Shown here: positions 10,083-18,975 of the stretch, in pieces
Layout: every line of letters begins with the position of its first letter
Numbering within the stretch: the first letter of the stretch is position 1
DNA from: CAMPJM01 sp964440915
Lineage (GTDB): Bacteria; Bacteroidota; Bacteroidia; Cytophagales; Cyclobacteriaceae
Length of the DNA: 64,000 nt
Direction of reading: 5' to 3'
Assembly (NCBI GenBank): GCA_964440915.1
Contig: CAYTTV010000011.1
Coordinates: 18,494-82,493 of the forward strand
The notes under the pieces: generated by a model
Database searches by the model: none
Seen by the model: only the letters and a program-made list of their open reading frames with translations
What the model was told of the DNA's origin: nothing
Translations under genes and position numbers: made by a program

Positions 10083-13000
10083 ATGAAGAAACTATTACTG
10101 ATTTTGATGCTCTGTATGAGCTACGGAGCAGCCTTGGCACAGACGGTTTCTGGAAGGGTAACCTCTATGCTGGACGGAGAACCCCTTCCTGGTGCTAGCG
10201 TCGTAATTAAAGGCACTACTAATGGTACTGTCACCGATATCGATGGCCGTTACCAATTGCAGGTGGCGGATAGCGATGCCACGCTTGCGTTTTCTTTTAT
10301 AGGATACAATACCCATGAAGAGGCCTTGGGTGGACGAAGCACAGTGGACGTAGTACTTATGGAAGATATTACAAGCCTTCAAGAGCTTGTAGTGGTAGGT
10401 TATGGCACTGCAACCAAGAAGGAACTAACGGGTGCCGTGGCTTCGGTAAGTAGCGATAATATTCAAGCTCTGAATCCACAAAGGATTGATCAGGCTCTTC
10501 AAGGACAAGTTGCAGGCGTGAATATTACTTCTGCCTCAGGATCTCCTGGTGGGGCTATGAACATTAGGATAAGAGGTATTTCTACTAACCGCGACAACAA
10601 CCCGCTGATTTTGGTAGATGGTATCGACTATTCTGTGGGTGGCCTAAATGCACTAAACCCGTCTGATATTGAGAATGTTACTGTTTTGAAGGACGCAACT
10701 GCGGCTATTTATGGAGTGAGGGGCGCCAATGGGGTGATTTTCATAACCACAAAAAAAGGGAAATTGAACACCAAGCCTGTACTTGAGTTCAATGGCTATT
10801 ACGGTGTCCAGGAAACCTCTAAAAAGTTGAATTTGCTCAATGCACAAGAGTTTGCAGTATTGAAAAATGAAACTTATGCTGGCGGTGGATTAACTCCCCC
10901 CTATAACAATACCAATCTTGGTAAAGGAACAGATTGGCAAGATGAGATTTTTCAAAGCGCGCCCATTCAGAGCTACAATCTCTCTGTATCAGGGGGGTCA
11001 GATAAAACGGCTTATTCTATTGGAGGATCTTATTTGGATCAAGAAGGAATAGTGGGAGGCGATAAATCTTCCTTTAGGCGTTACAATGGCAGAATAAATC
11101 TAACTACCGAGTTAGCTCCTAGGGTGAAATTTGAAAATGTTCTTCTGCTTTCGCGCGAAACAAGAAAAACACTCCCAGAAAATCATATTTCTTCCGTCCT
11201 ATATAATACGATCAACGCTTCCCCCCTTAGAAATGTGCGTACTACAGAAGGCAGTTTTACTTATTTGGAAGAGTTTAGCGATATCATTAACCCAAGGGCA
11301 CAGATTGCCAACTCCTTCAATGAGGCCATTACCAATAAGCTTACAGGTAAGCAGGAGTTGATGTATGAGATCAATAATAATTTTGATTTGACAGGTCGTG
11401 TAGGTTACAATTATGCGGTAGTGGATTATAAAGGATTCTCTCCTTTGGTATATTATGGCGCTGGAAAAGCACAAAATACAGCTCAAGACGCTAATCTCAC
11501 GCCTAACATTATAGATGGTGTAATAAACCACAATAGTGTAAGGGAAGAAAAGACAGTTTATTGGGATTATACTTTAGAAGCCTTTTTGAATTATGATAGA
11601 GTTTTTGCTGAAAATCATGGAGTGAAAGCTACCTTGGGTATTTCTGCAAAACATGACGAAGGAAGTAATTTGGGTGGAACAGGTTATGATATTCCTTACA
11701 ACTCATACAAATTCGCAGATATATCTTTGGCTGACCCCAACCATGCTTTGAACAGGACCTCCTCTTATCAGTATAGCAGCAGGCTCCTATCTTATTTTCT
11801 TAGGGGAGAGTATGATTATAAGCAACGTTATCTTTTTTCTGCTATCATCAGAAGAGATGCCTCCTCTAGGTTTGGAGAAAACAATCGCTTTGGGTACTTC
11901 CCTTCCTTTTCGGGAGCATGGATCATTTCCGATGAAAGTTTTTTTCCATCGGGCCTGACAGACTTTGCTAAAATACGAGCAAGTTATGGGGTTTTGGGAA
12001 ATGACAGGATAGACAATTATCTATACATTGGACAATTAAATGGTTTGGGAATTTATCCTTTTGACGATGAATTGATCAATGGCATAGCTTTAGGCACGAT
12101 GGGCAATCCTGATCTAAAATGGGAAACCACACATCAGGCAAACTTTGGATTGGATTTGACTTTCCTTAATGGGAAGCTAGATTTAGGGCTTGACTATTAT
12201 ATCAAGACAACGAGAGATTTGCTTTTCCCTCCTGATGTATCAGGTGTGCTGGGTGCATATGGTGCAGGTGGAAGTCCTCCAACAATCAATGCTGGAGATG
12301 TCAGAAATAGCGGATTTGAGTTTCTGATAACGTATAACACACAAGTTAACAATGACTTCAGCTTTAATGTGAGTTATAATTTCGCCACATTAAAGAACGA
12401 GGTGATAGGTTTGCCTACTGGCGTCGACTTTTTTGAATATGGGGCTTTTAGTGTAGGAGGAGGCGCTGCTACAAGAATGGAAGTGGGCTATCCGATAGGA
12501 TATTTCTTCGGCCACAAGACAGATGGGGTATATCAGACACAAGAAGAAATTGAAGCGAGAGGCGTATCACAAACTGGGGCCCAGCCTGGGGATTTGAGAT
12601 TTGTAGATGTGAGTGGGGATGGCGTGATCAGCTTTGGTGATAACTCCGACAAGACCATGATCGGTTCTCCTTTGCCGGATGTAACGATGGGTCTTAATCT
12701 TGGGTTGAATTATAAAAGCATCGATTTCTCTGCTAACATATACTCTTCTATTGGAAACGAGATACTCCGGAACTATGAAAGGCAACAGCCTTTGGCCAAC
12801 TTGCTCAACTACAGAATAGGGAGATGGACAGGGCCCGGGTCGACTAACGAGCATCCTCGTTTGGCAGAATCTACTGAGCATAGGAACAATGTGCTTTCCG
12901 ATTATTTTGTAGAGGATGGTTCTTTTGTCCGGTTGAAAAATATTCAATTGGGCTATACTTTCCCTTCTAAGTTGACAGAGAGAATCGGTGGAAATCAATT

Positions 13001-13157
13001 CAGGCTATATGTGTCAGCTACCAATTTGGTCACTTTAACCAAATACATGGGTTATGACCCCGACTTTTCTTCTGGTAGTGCTACCGCGGGAGGAATCGAC
13101 TATGGATTCTATCCTCAACCTAGGACTTTTATGTTAGGTGCAACCTTAAAATTTTAA
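10083..13157 (+). CDS. susC: SusC/RagA-family TonB-dependent outer-membrane transporter
   Basis: SusC-type proteins import oligosaccharides through the outer membrane with energy from TonB. The ATG at 10083 was chosen because it begins a clean signal peptide (MKKLLLILMLCMSYGAALAQ); reading further upstream adds 39 unlikely residues. The mature protein starts with a CarboxypepD_reg-like domain (about 22-105; VSGRVTSMLDGEPLPGASVV, GTVTDIDGRYQL), then a TonB plug (about 120-230; LVVVGYGTATKKELTGAV, NIRIRGIS, LVDGIDY) and a large beta-barrel ending in FMLGATLKF with the terminal aromatic residue. The total is 1024 residues, normal for the family. susD follows after 4 bp, so the two should be translated as a pair. 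Neighbouring GH16 genes suggest beta-glucan oligosaccharides as cargo (inference). Confidence 0.95.
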   Translation: MKKLLLILMLCMSYGAALAQTVSGRVTSMLDGEPLPGASVVIKGTTNGTVTDIDGRYQLQVADSDATLAFSFIGYNTHEEALGGRSTVDVVLMEDITSLQELVVVGYGTATKKELTGAVASVSSDNIQALNPQRIDQALQGQVAGVNITSASGSPGGAMNIRIRGISTNRDNNPLILVDGIDYSVGGLNALNPSDIENVTVLKDATAAIYGVRGANGVIFITTKKGKLNTKPVLEFNGYYGVQETSKKLNLLNAQEFAVLKNETYAGGGLTPPYNNTNLGKGTDWQDEIFQSAPIQSYNLSVSGGSDKTAYSIGGSYLDQEGIVGGDKSSFRRYNGRINLTTELAPRVKFENVLLLSRETRKTLPENHISSVLYNTINASPLRNVRTTEGSFTYLEEFSDIINPRAQIANSFNEAITNKLTGKQELMYEINNNFDLTGRVGYNYAVVDYKGFSPLVYYGAGKAQNTAQDANLTPNIIDGVINHNSVREEKTVYWDYTLEAFLNYDRVFAENHGVKATLGISAKHDEGSNLGGTGYDIPYNSYKFADISLADPNHALNRTSSYQYSSRLLSYFLRGEYDYKQRYLFSAIIRRDASSRFGENNRFGYFPSFSGAWIISDESFFPSGLTDFAKIRASYGVLGNDRIDNYLYIGQLNGLGIYPFDDELINGIALGTMGNPDLKWETTHQANFGLDLTFLNGKLDLGLDYYIKTTRDLLFPPDVSGVLGAYGAGGSPPTINAGDVRNSGFEFLITYNTQVNNDFSFNVSYNFATLKNEVIGLPTGVDFFEYGAFSVGGGAATRMEVGYPIGYFFGHKTDGVYQTQEEIEARGVSQTGAQPGDLRFVDVSGDGVISFGDNSDKTMIGSPLPDVTMGLNLGLNYKSIDFSANIYSSIGNEILRNYERQQPLANLLNYRIGRWTGPGSTNEHPRLAESTEHRNNVLSDYFVEDGSFVRLKNIQLGYTFPSKLTERIGGNQFRLYVSATNLVTLTKYMGYDPDFSSGSATAGGIDYGFYPQPRTFMLGATLKF

Positions 13158-13161
13158 TCTG

Positions 13162-14640
13162 ATGAACTTTAAATATAAAATATCAACATTTCTGCTCAGT
13201 GCTGTTTTGTTTTTTGCTACAGCCTGTGATGATTTTGTAGACATAGGGCCGGAGTACTCTCAGGATGCCGATAATTATTTCCTGTCTCCTGAAGACTATG
13301 AAAAGGCCCTGATAGGAGCATACGATTTATTGCAGACTTCTTATCTCGGTGTATGGATAGGAGAAATCGCTTCTGACAATAGCATAGCAGGTGGTGAGAG
13401 TGCTACCGATACAGAGGGCTTACATCAGATAGATAATATGGCACACGGAGGAGTAAATGCAGAATTGCGAAGTGTTTGGCGCTATATGTATGCGGGTATC
13501 ACGCGAGCGAATTATATGTTCGAGAACCGTGACAACATAGAGTTTGAAGGCAAAGATCGTATCTATGCTGAGGCTTCCTTCCTCCGTGCTTACTATTATT
13601 TCGAACTAGTTAAGTTTTTTGGAGATGTTCCCCTGATTGTCGATAAACGCTTAGGGGCTCAGGAAGTGACTTCACTAGTGCGTACTCCCAAAAATGAAGT
13701 ATATAGCCAAATTGAGGCTGACCTTAAATATGCTGCCGAGCACTTGGATTGGACCACACCTGTTAAGGGGAGGATTACAAAAGGTGCTGCGTTGTCATTG
13801 TTAGGAAAGGCCTATTTGTACCAGAATAAGTTCACAGAGGCGGCCAATACCTTAGATCAGGTAATTCACGAAGGCCCCTATACCTTATTTGGTGATTTTA
13901 GCACGCTATTTAGAGTGGCTTCTGAGAACAATAGTGAAACCGTTTTTGATATCCAATATATAGGTTTTCTAGGAGGTAGTTATGGTTGCTTCGTGTGTTT
14001 AGAAGGCAATGCCGCAGTAGGCTTTCACGGTATCAGAAATTATAATGGCCCTATTTATGGCGACGGCAATAGCTATAATTTGCCCACACAAAACCTCGTA
14101 GACGCATTCGAAGCCGGCGATCCCCGGTTGGAAGCTTCCGTATTGGATATAGAAGCGTTTAAAGCACAGCATCCTGAAGTTACTTATGTGGAAGGTGCTG
14201 GAGGGCACACAGGGTATTATAACCATAAATACCTCAAACGAAAAGATGAATTAGGTTTACCTGATGACGATTTGACAAGTCCTGTTAATCACAGGGTCAT
14301 CCGGTATGCCGATGTACTACTTATGGCAGCAGAGGCCCATAACAGAAAGCCTGGGCCTAATGATGAACTAGCCAGGCAGTACCTGAACGAAGTAAGAGAT
14401 CGGGTAGATATGCCCGCAATCAATGCTTCTGGAGAAGCCCTCACTGAAGCGATATACCACGAGCGTCGGGTTGAGCTTGCTGGAGAAGGGCTGCGCTTCT
14501 TTGACCTTGTGAGGACAGGAAAGGCGGCCGAAGCCATAGAAAGCTTCAAGACCGGCACGCATGAGGTGTTCCCTATCCCACAAGCCGAAATCGATTTGGC
14601 TGGAGGGAACTGGTCGCAAAATCCAGGTTATAACCCATAA
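13162..14640 (+). CDS. susD: SusD/RagB-family surface glycan-binding lipoprotein
   Basis: SusD proteins form the lid over the SusC barrel and bind glycan at the cell surface. This 492-residue protein has a lipoprotein signal with Cys22 (FFATAC), then the SusD-type N-terminal helical region (YFLSPEDYEKALIGAYDLLQ; AEASFLRAYYYFELVKFFGD) and the C-terminal RagB/SusD region (LNEVRDRVDMP; YHERRVELAGEGLRFFDLVR; ending WSQNPGYNP). These are the hallmark segments of the family. It lies between susC and a PKD-containing lipoprotein gene (11 bp downstream), all on one strand. Confidence 0.95.
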   Translation: MNFKYKISTFLLSAVLFFATACDDFVDIGPEYSQDADNYFLSPEDYEKALIGAYDLLQTSYLGVWIGEIASDNSIAGGESATDTEGLHQIDNMAHGGVNAELRSVWRYMYAGITRANYMFENRDNIEFEGKDRIYAEASFLRAYYYFELVKFFGDVPLIVDKRLGAQEVTSLVRTPKNEVYSQIEADLKYAAEHLDWTTPVKGRITKGAALSLLGKAYLYQNKFTEAANTLDQVIHEGPYTLFGDFSTLFRVASENNSETVFDIQYIGFLGGSYGCFVCLEGNAAVGFHGIRNYNGPIYGDGNSYNLPTQNLVDAFEAGDPRLEASVLDIEAFKAQHPEVTYVEGAGGHTGYYNHKYLKRKDELGLPDDDLTSPVNHRVIRYADVLLMAAEAHNRKPGPNDELARQYLNEVRDRVDMPAINASGEALTEAIYHERRVELAGEGLRFFDLVRTGKAAEAIESFKTGTHEVFPIPQAEIDLAGGNWSQNPGYNP

Positions 14641-14651
14641 ACATTAATCCT

Positions 14652-16565
14652 ATGAAAAAATTAATATATAATATATTGCTATTCCTGAGCTTTCAGTTTG
14701 TGATTTCAGGATGTGAAGATGAGTTTAAGCTAGGAGAGGCACCTACACAAGAAGAGGCTGTTTTTACTTATACCGCAAGCGATGAAAATGATAATATCAT
14801 TCTTTTCTCGAATGCTTCCAGCGGTATTAAGCATTGGGATTTTGGCAACGGGAGCAAGGCAAATGGCAACCAAGTAAGGGCGGTCTATCCTACTAAGGGA
14901 ACGTATATGGTTACTTTGACTATTTACGGCAAGGGTGGAAGCGTTTTTTCGACCCAAGAAATCGTGATCGCTGAAACAGATCCTACATTGCTAGACATTC
15001 CCGTTTATAATTTCCTGACTGGTGGAGCAGATGCTTTGGAGGGAAAAACCTGGGTAATGGATAAAGACAGAGATGGGCATTTTGGTATTGGGCCTGCTGC
15101 AGGCGATTGGCCTGAATGGTATTCTGCCAAAGCCAATGAGAAGGCAGGCAGGGGACTATATAATGATGAAATCACCTTTAAGCTGGATGGGTTTGCCTTG
15201 CAAATCGAAACAAATGGTGATGTATATGTAAATGGTGCTTTCTCATCTGATCTTCCTGGAGCTGTACCAGAACCAGAAGGCGGTGATTTTATTGCTCCCT
15301 ATACAGCACCCGATAATATGACATGGTCACTTGTAGAAGTCTCGGAAGGCAAATGGCAGTTGAATATAGCAGGAGGCGGGTTTATTGGGTATTATTCTGG
15401 TGGAGCTACGTCATATGAAGTGATGAGTCTGTCGGAAAATGAGTTGTTTATTCGTTCTGTCCAGAGAAATGAACCTGGGAATGTCTGGTATCAACGCTTT
15501 ATACCCAAGGGTTATGTACCTCCGGTAGAAGAGCCTGAAGAGCCAGAAACCTCCGCCCTTCCTGTTGATTTTGAAGGCACTGAACCTCCTTTCAACGGTT
15601 TTGAAGGCGGTTCCTATGAATTGGCGGACAACCCCGATGTCAGTGGCATTAACACCAGCGCCAAGGTTGGAAAAGCCATAAAAAATGCCGGAGCACAACC
15701 TTGGGCAGGTATCGAAACGGTATTGGCGGAAGACCTAGATTTTACGCTCAACAATCTTATTAAGATGAAAGTGTATGCTCCGAAGACAGGCGTGGTGAAC
15801 TTTAAAATAGAAAACAAGGACAACTCTGCTATGAGTATGGAAGTGGGAGTAAATGTTACCAAAGTAGGGGAGTGGGAAGAATTGACGTTTGACTTCTCCG
15901 CTGCCGACCCAGCCAATACTTACAATAAAATAGCCTTGTTTTTTGATTTTATGGTTGCGGACGAAAGCGAGTTTTATTTTGACGATATCAGACAAGCTGC
16001 CGAAATGCCGGAATTAACGGAAGCGGACTTAACAGGAGGGTCTTCCAAAACCTGGAAACTCAGACCTGCGGCGGGCTCATTCGGTGTTGGGCAAGGAAAA
16101 GGCATGGATAATTACTGGCCGGCTGGTAATGACATTTCCGCAGACCGCCCTTGTTTGTTCAATGATGAGTTTATTTTCAAAAGCGGAGGCATATATGAAT
16201 ATGACAGCAAAGGAGATATCTTCGGAGAAGGTTATTTGGGTGTATCCCCTGATGGTTGTGTAGATGAGTCTGAATTGGCTCCAGAAGCTGCTGCTTGGGC
16301 CTCGGGAACGCATAGCTTTACATTTACTCCCGCCACAGAAACAGATCCGGCCTATATCACTGTCACTGGTACAGGAGCATTTATTGCATTGCCTAAAGCT
16401 TATAATGGAGGAGAACATTCAGCAGGCCCACCTCCAACTGAAGGGTCTGTACAATATGAAGTTTATGGCTATACCAAAAATGCCACCAATGAAGCCCTTT
16501 TCTTGACCTTGGATATTTCTGGAACGGGAGAAACTTATTGGAGCTTTGTATTAATCGCCGAATAA
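14652..16565 (+). CDS. PKD- and CBM-like surface glycan-binding lipoprotein with a duplicated module
   Basis: This 637-residue lipoprotein (Cys21 after FQFVISG) occupies the SusE/SusF-like position of the locus. Domains in order: a PKD domain (about 35-107; HWDFGNGS), a first module (about 122-286; starts LTGGADALEGKTWVMD, with LYNDEITFKLDG, ends VWYQRFIPK), a proline/glutamate linker (289-303), a CBM-like beta-sandwich (about 304-447; ALPVDFEGTEP, WEELTFDFSA, FYFDDIRQ) and a second module (about 459-637; LTGGSSKTWKLR, LFNDEFIFKSGG, TYWSFVLIAE). The two modules align along their length and look like an internal duplication. A role in holding glucan at the surface follows from domains and context. 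No catalytic motif was seen. Confidence 0.82.
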   Translation: MKKLIYNILLFLSFQFVISGCEDEFKLGEAPTQEEAVFTYTASDENDNIILFSNASSGIKHWDFGNGSKANGNQVRAVYPTKGTYMVTLTIYGKGGSVFSTQEIVIAETDPTLLDIPVYNFLTGGADALEGKTWVMDKDRDGHFGIGPAAGDWPEWYSAKANEKAGRGLYNDEITFKLDGFALQIETNGDVYVNGAFSSDLPGAVPEPEGGDFIAPYTAPDNMTWSLVEVSEGKWQLNIAGGGFIGYYSGGATSYEVMSLSENELFIRSVQRNEPGNVWYQRFIPKGYVPPVEEPEEPETSALPVDFEGTEPPFNGFEGGSYELADNPDVSGINTSAKVGKAIKNAGAQPWAGIETVLAEDLDFTLNNLIKMKVYAPKTGVVNFKIENKDNSAMSMEVGVNVTKVGEWEELTFDFSAADPANTYNKIALFFDFMVADESEFYFDDIRQAAEMPELTEADLTGGSSKTWKLRPAAGSFGVGQGKGMDNYWPAGNDISADRPCLFNDEFIFKSGGIYEYDSKGDIFGEGYLGVSPDGCVDESELAPEAAAWASGTHSFTFTPATETDPAYITVTGTGAFIALPKAYNGGEHSAGPPPTEGSVQYEVYGYTKNATNEALFLTLDISGTGETYWSFVLIAE

Positions 16566-16640
16566 TGTCCTTACAGGTAGTCAACTCTTAGGTGGCTACC
16601 TGTTCAAGCAAATAGTTTTAAATTATTGAAAGACAATCTT

Positions 16641-17768
16641 ATGAAAAATATAAAAATATTAATGCTGCTCTTCTTGACAGGCCTTATAGGAACAGCCTGT
16701 CAAGAGGATGAAGGTTCACCCCAATTAACAGCACCGAGCAACCTGTCCATAACGACTACTCCAACAGAAGATAAACCGGGAGAGATAACGGTTGCTTTCT
16801 GGGCTGAAAATGCGAACTACTATAAGATTTATTTTGGGGTAAATGAAAACGAAAGACCTGTTGAAGTAAGACAAGGATCCGCTACTTACACCTACACCGA
16901 ATCTGGAAAGTATACCATAAAAGTAAGGGCGCACGCAAATGATGCTGTATATGTAGAAAAGACCCAAGAGGTTACCATTGATCTTGGAGATAATGGTGAG
17001 ATTACGGATGAAGGGTATGCCACTCCTGAAAGTTATGACGGCATGACTTTGGTTTGGCGGGACGAGTTTGACGGCGACGCCTTGAATTCCAGCAACTGGA
17101 CACATGAAATTGGTACTGGCGAATGGGGCTGGGGCAATAATGAGCTTCAGTATTACCGTCAAGAAAACACTGCAGTAAGAGATGGATACTTGTTCATTAC
17201 AGCCCAAGAGGAAGCTTTTGAAGGCAGTGATTACACTTCATCTCGTATCATAACCCAAGGCAAACAGTCTTTTCAATATGGCAGGATCGATATTAGAGCT
17301 AAGTTGCCGTATGGGCAAGGCATATGGCCGGCACTATGGTTGTTGGGCGATAACTTCGCTACTGACGGATGGCCAAAGTCTGGTGAAATAGACCTTATGG
17401 AAATGGTTGGCGGAGGAGAAAAGGATAGTCAAGTTCACGGAACCATTCACTGGGATAACAACGGAGCACATGCTTCTTATGGCAGCGGCGATGCTAGTGG
17501 CCCTTATACACTCTCCAATGGAAAATTTGCTGATGAATTCCATGTTTTTACGATCATTTGGGATGAAAATGCCATCAAATGGTTGGTGGATGACGAGCAG
17601 TTTTTTGAGGCCGATATCAAGCCGGAAGGGCTGAGCGAATTCCATCAAAAGTTCTTCCTGATATTCAACGTAGCTGTAGGGGGGCAATGGCCTGGAAGTC
17701 CGAATGCAAGCACCGCTTTCCCGCAACAATTAATAGTGGACTATGTGAGGGTCTTCCAAGAAAATTAG
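16641..17768 (+). CDS. GH16 endo-beta-glucanase lipoprotein (laminarinase type), with N-terminal Ig-like domain
   Basis: A glycoside hydrolase of family 16, expected to cut beta-1,3 or mixed beta-1,3/1,4-glucan internally. The ATG at 16641 gives a lipoprotein signal with Cys20 (GLIGTAC), which puts the enzyme in a membrane, probably the outer one. Residues about 30-118 form an Ig/fibronectin-like beta domain. The catalytic domain (about 136-375) carries the beta-bulge active site GEIDLMEMVG, with nucleophile Glu249, Asp251 and acid/base Glu254. The bulge form of this motif is typical of laminarinases. Conserved WRDEFDG, WGWGNNELQYY and GIWPALWLL are present. It is 75 bp after the glycan-binding protein gene in the same direction. 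Confidence 0.92.
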   Translation: MKNIKILMLLFLTGLIGTACQEDEGSPQLTAPSNLSITTTPTEDKPGEITVAFWAENANYYKIYFGVNENERPVEVRQGSATYTYTESGKYTIKVRAHANDAVYVEKTQEVTIDLGDNGEITDEGYATPESYDGMTLVWRDEFDGDALNSSNWTHEIGTGEWGWGNNELQYYRQENTAVRDGYLFITAQEEAFEGSDYTSSRIITQGKQSFQYGRIDIRAKLPYGQGIWPALWLLGDNFATDGWPKSGEIDLMEMVGGGEKDSQVHGTIHWDNNGAHASYGSGDASGPYTLSNGKFADEFHVFTIIWDENAIKWLVDDEQFFEADIKPEGLSEFHQKFFLIFNVAVGGQWPGSPNASTAFPQQLIVDYVRVFQEN

Positions 17769-17893
17769 ATTCAGAACAGTTGGTGGTCGAATCTGTATTT
17801 TGACTACCAACTGTGCTCATTCATTTTAAAACAATTCTTTAAACTTAAGCTTGGAGTTCGGCACTATCGATTACGGTAGCTAAGGATTGCCTT

Positions 17894-18748
17894 ATGCTTA
17901 TTCTAAAATATATGACTATGGATTTTCGTCCCGTTTTATCACCAATACTGCTTTTGGTATTGGTCCTGTTTTCCTTTTGTCAATCCAAAGAATCTTCAAT
18001 GAAGCTGGTATGGAGCGACGAGTTTGACTATGAGGGTGCCCCAAACCCAGCACTTTGGGACTATGATGAAGGAAATGGCTGCCCAACACTTTGTGGTTGG
18101 GGAAATAATGAACTTCAGTATTATACGAATGATGAAGAGAATGTGAGGGTAGAAGATGGAAAACTTGTCATAGAGGCCCATAAGGCAGATTACGCAGAAA
18201 GTAGCTATACCTCCGCAAAGATAAAGTCTAAAAATAAATCCTGGCAGTATGCCTACATTGAGATAAAGGCAAAATTGCCTGCTGGACGTGGCACATGGCC
18301 GGCTGTATGGATGATGCCCGAAAATCCCATTTATGGTAGTTGGCCCAAAAGCGGTGAAATTGACATTATGGAGCATGTAGGGTATGATCCAGGAGTGGTT
18401 CATGGAACAGTGCATACAGAGGCTTTTAACCACTCCATTGGCACACAGGTGGGCAAGCAAACTACAGTGACTGACTTCGATACGGATTTTCATGTCTATG
18501 CCATCAATTGGACCGAAGATCGAATAGAATTTTTTGTGGACGGCAATAAATACCAGGAATTTAAAAACAATGGTAATGGACCTGCTGCATGGCCTTTCGA
18601 CCATCCTTTTTACCTTATTTTAAATGTAGCGGTAGGAGGTAACTGGGGTGGTGCTGAAGGAGTGGATGATTCCATTTGGCCCCAAAGAATGGAAGTAGAT
18701 TACGTAAGGGTATATGAGCCATTAGCACCTAGGGATACGGTGGAGTAA
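17894..18748 (+). CDS. GH16 endo-beta-glucanase lipoprotein (laminarinase type), compact form
   Basis: A second GH16 enzyme of 284 residues made only of a lipoprotein signal (Cys29 after LVLFSF) and the catalytic domain. The active site reads GEIDIMEHVG, with Glu155, Asp157 and Glu160, again the beta-bulge laminarinase type. WSDEFDYEG, WGNNELQYYTN and GTWPAVWMMP match the preceding enzyme. Start codons at 17912 and 17918 would also give a workable signal peptide. It is a paralogue of the preceding gene (125 bp upstream) without the extra N-terminal domain. Two such enzymes in one locus often differ in cellular location or product length; that split is inference. It is the last gene of the glucan cluster. 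Confidence 0.92.
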   Translation: MLILKYMTMDFRPVLSPILLLVLVLFSFCQSKESSMKLVWSDEFDYEGAPNPALWDYDEGNGCPTLCGWGNNELQYYTNDEENVRVEDGKLVIEAHKADYAESSYTSAKIKSKNKSWQYAYIEIKAKLPAGRGTWPAVWMMPENPIYGSWPKSGEIDIMEHVGYDPGVVHGTVHTEAFNHSIGTQVGKQTTVTDFDTDFHVYAINWTEDRIEFFVDGNKYQEFKNNGNGPAAWPFDHPFYLILNVAVGGNWGGAEGVDDSIWPQRMEVDYVRVYEPLAPRDTVE

Positions 18749-18777
18749 TAGGGAGAAAGGATTTTAGATGCTAGATG

Positions 18778-18812
18778 CAAGAATAGGCAGTAGGCAATTG
18801 GCAGTAAGCAAG
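18778..18812. repeat. Degenerate intergenic repeat, copy 1
   Basis: This 35-base stretch, rich in the word GGCAGT/GGCAATTGGCAGT, matches 30 of 35 positions with the reverse complement of 59461-59495. It is non-coding and lies just after the second GH16 gene. Confidence 0.55.
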
Positions 18813-18911
18813 TGCTAATTTCTAAGCATTCAGCGGCTGGCAATTGGCAAGGACTGTACTGTTGTAGTCATCGACGAAGTAGAGATTGGAAAGCCCCTTT
18901 CAGAGCGGAAG

Positions 18912-18967
18912 GGTTTATCCTCTTTCCTATGGTTTGTGTTCACAAGCTATAAGAAAGAGGATGAACC
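18912..18967. terminator. Long near-perfect hairpin between convergent genes
   Basis: Two 27-base arms (18912-18938 and 18941-18967) pair around a TT centre with 23 Watson-Crick pairs, three G-U pairs and one mismatch. The core is ATCCTCTTTC/GAAAGAGGAT. It lies between the end of the second GH16 gene and the end of the convergent SIMPL gene, where a two-way terminator is expected. There is no strong T-run on either side. Confidence 0.6.
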
Positions 18968-18975
18968 ATTGTTAA

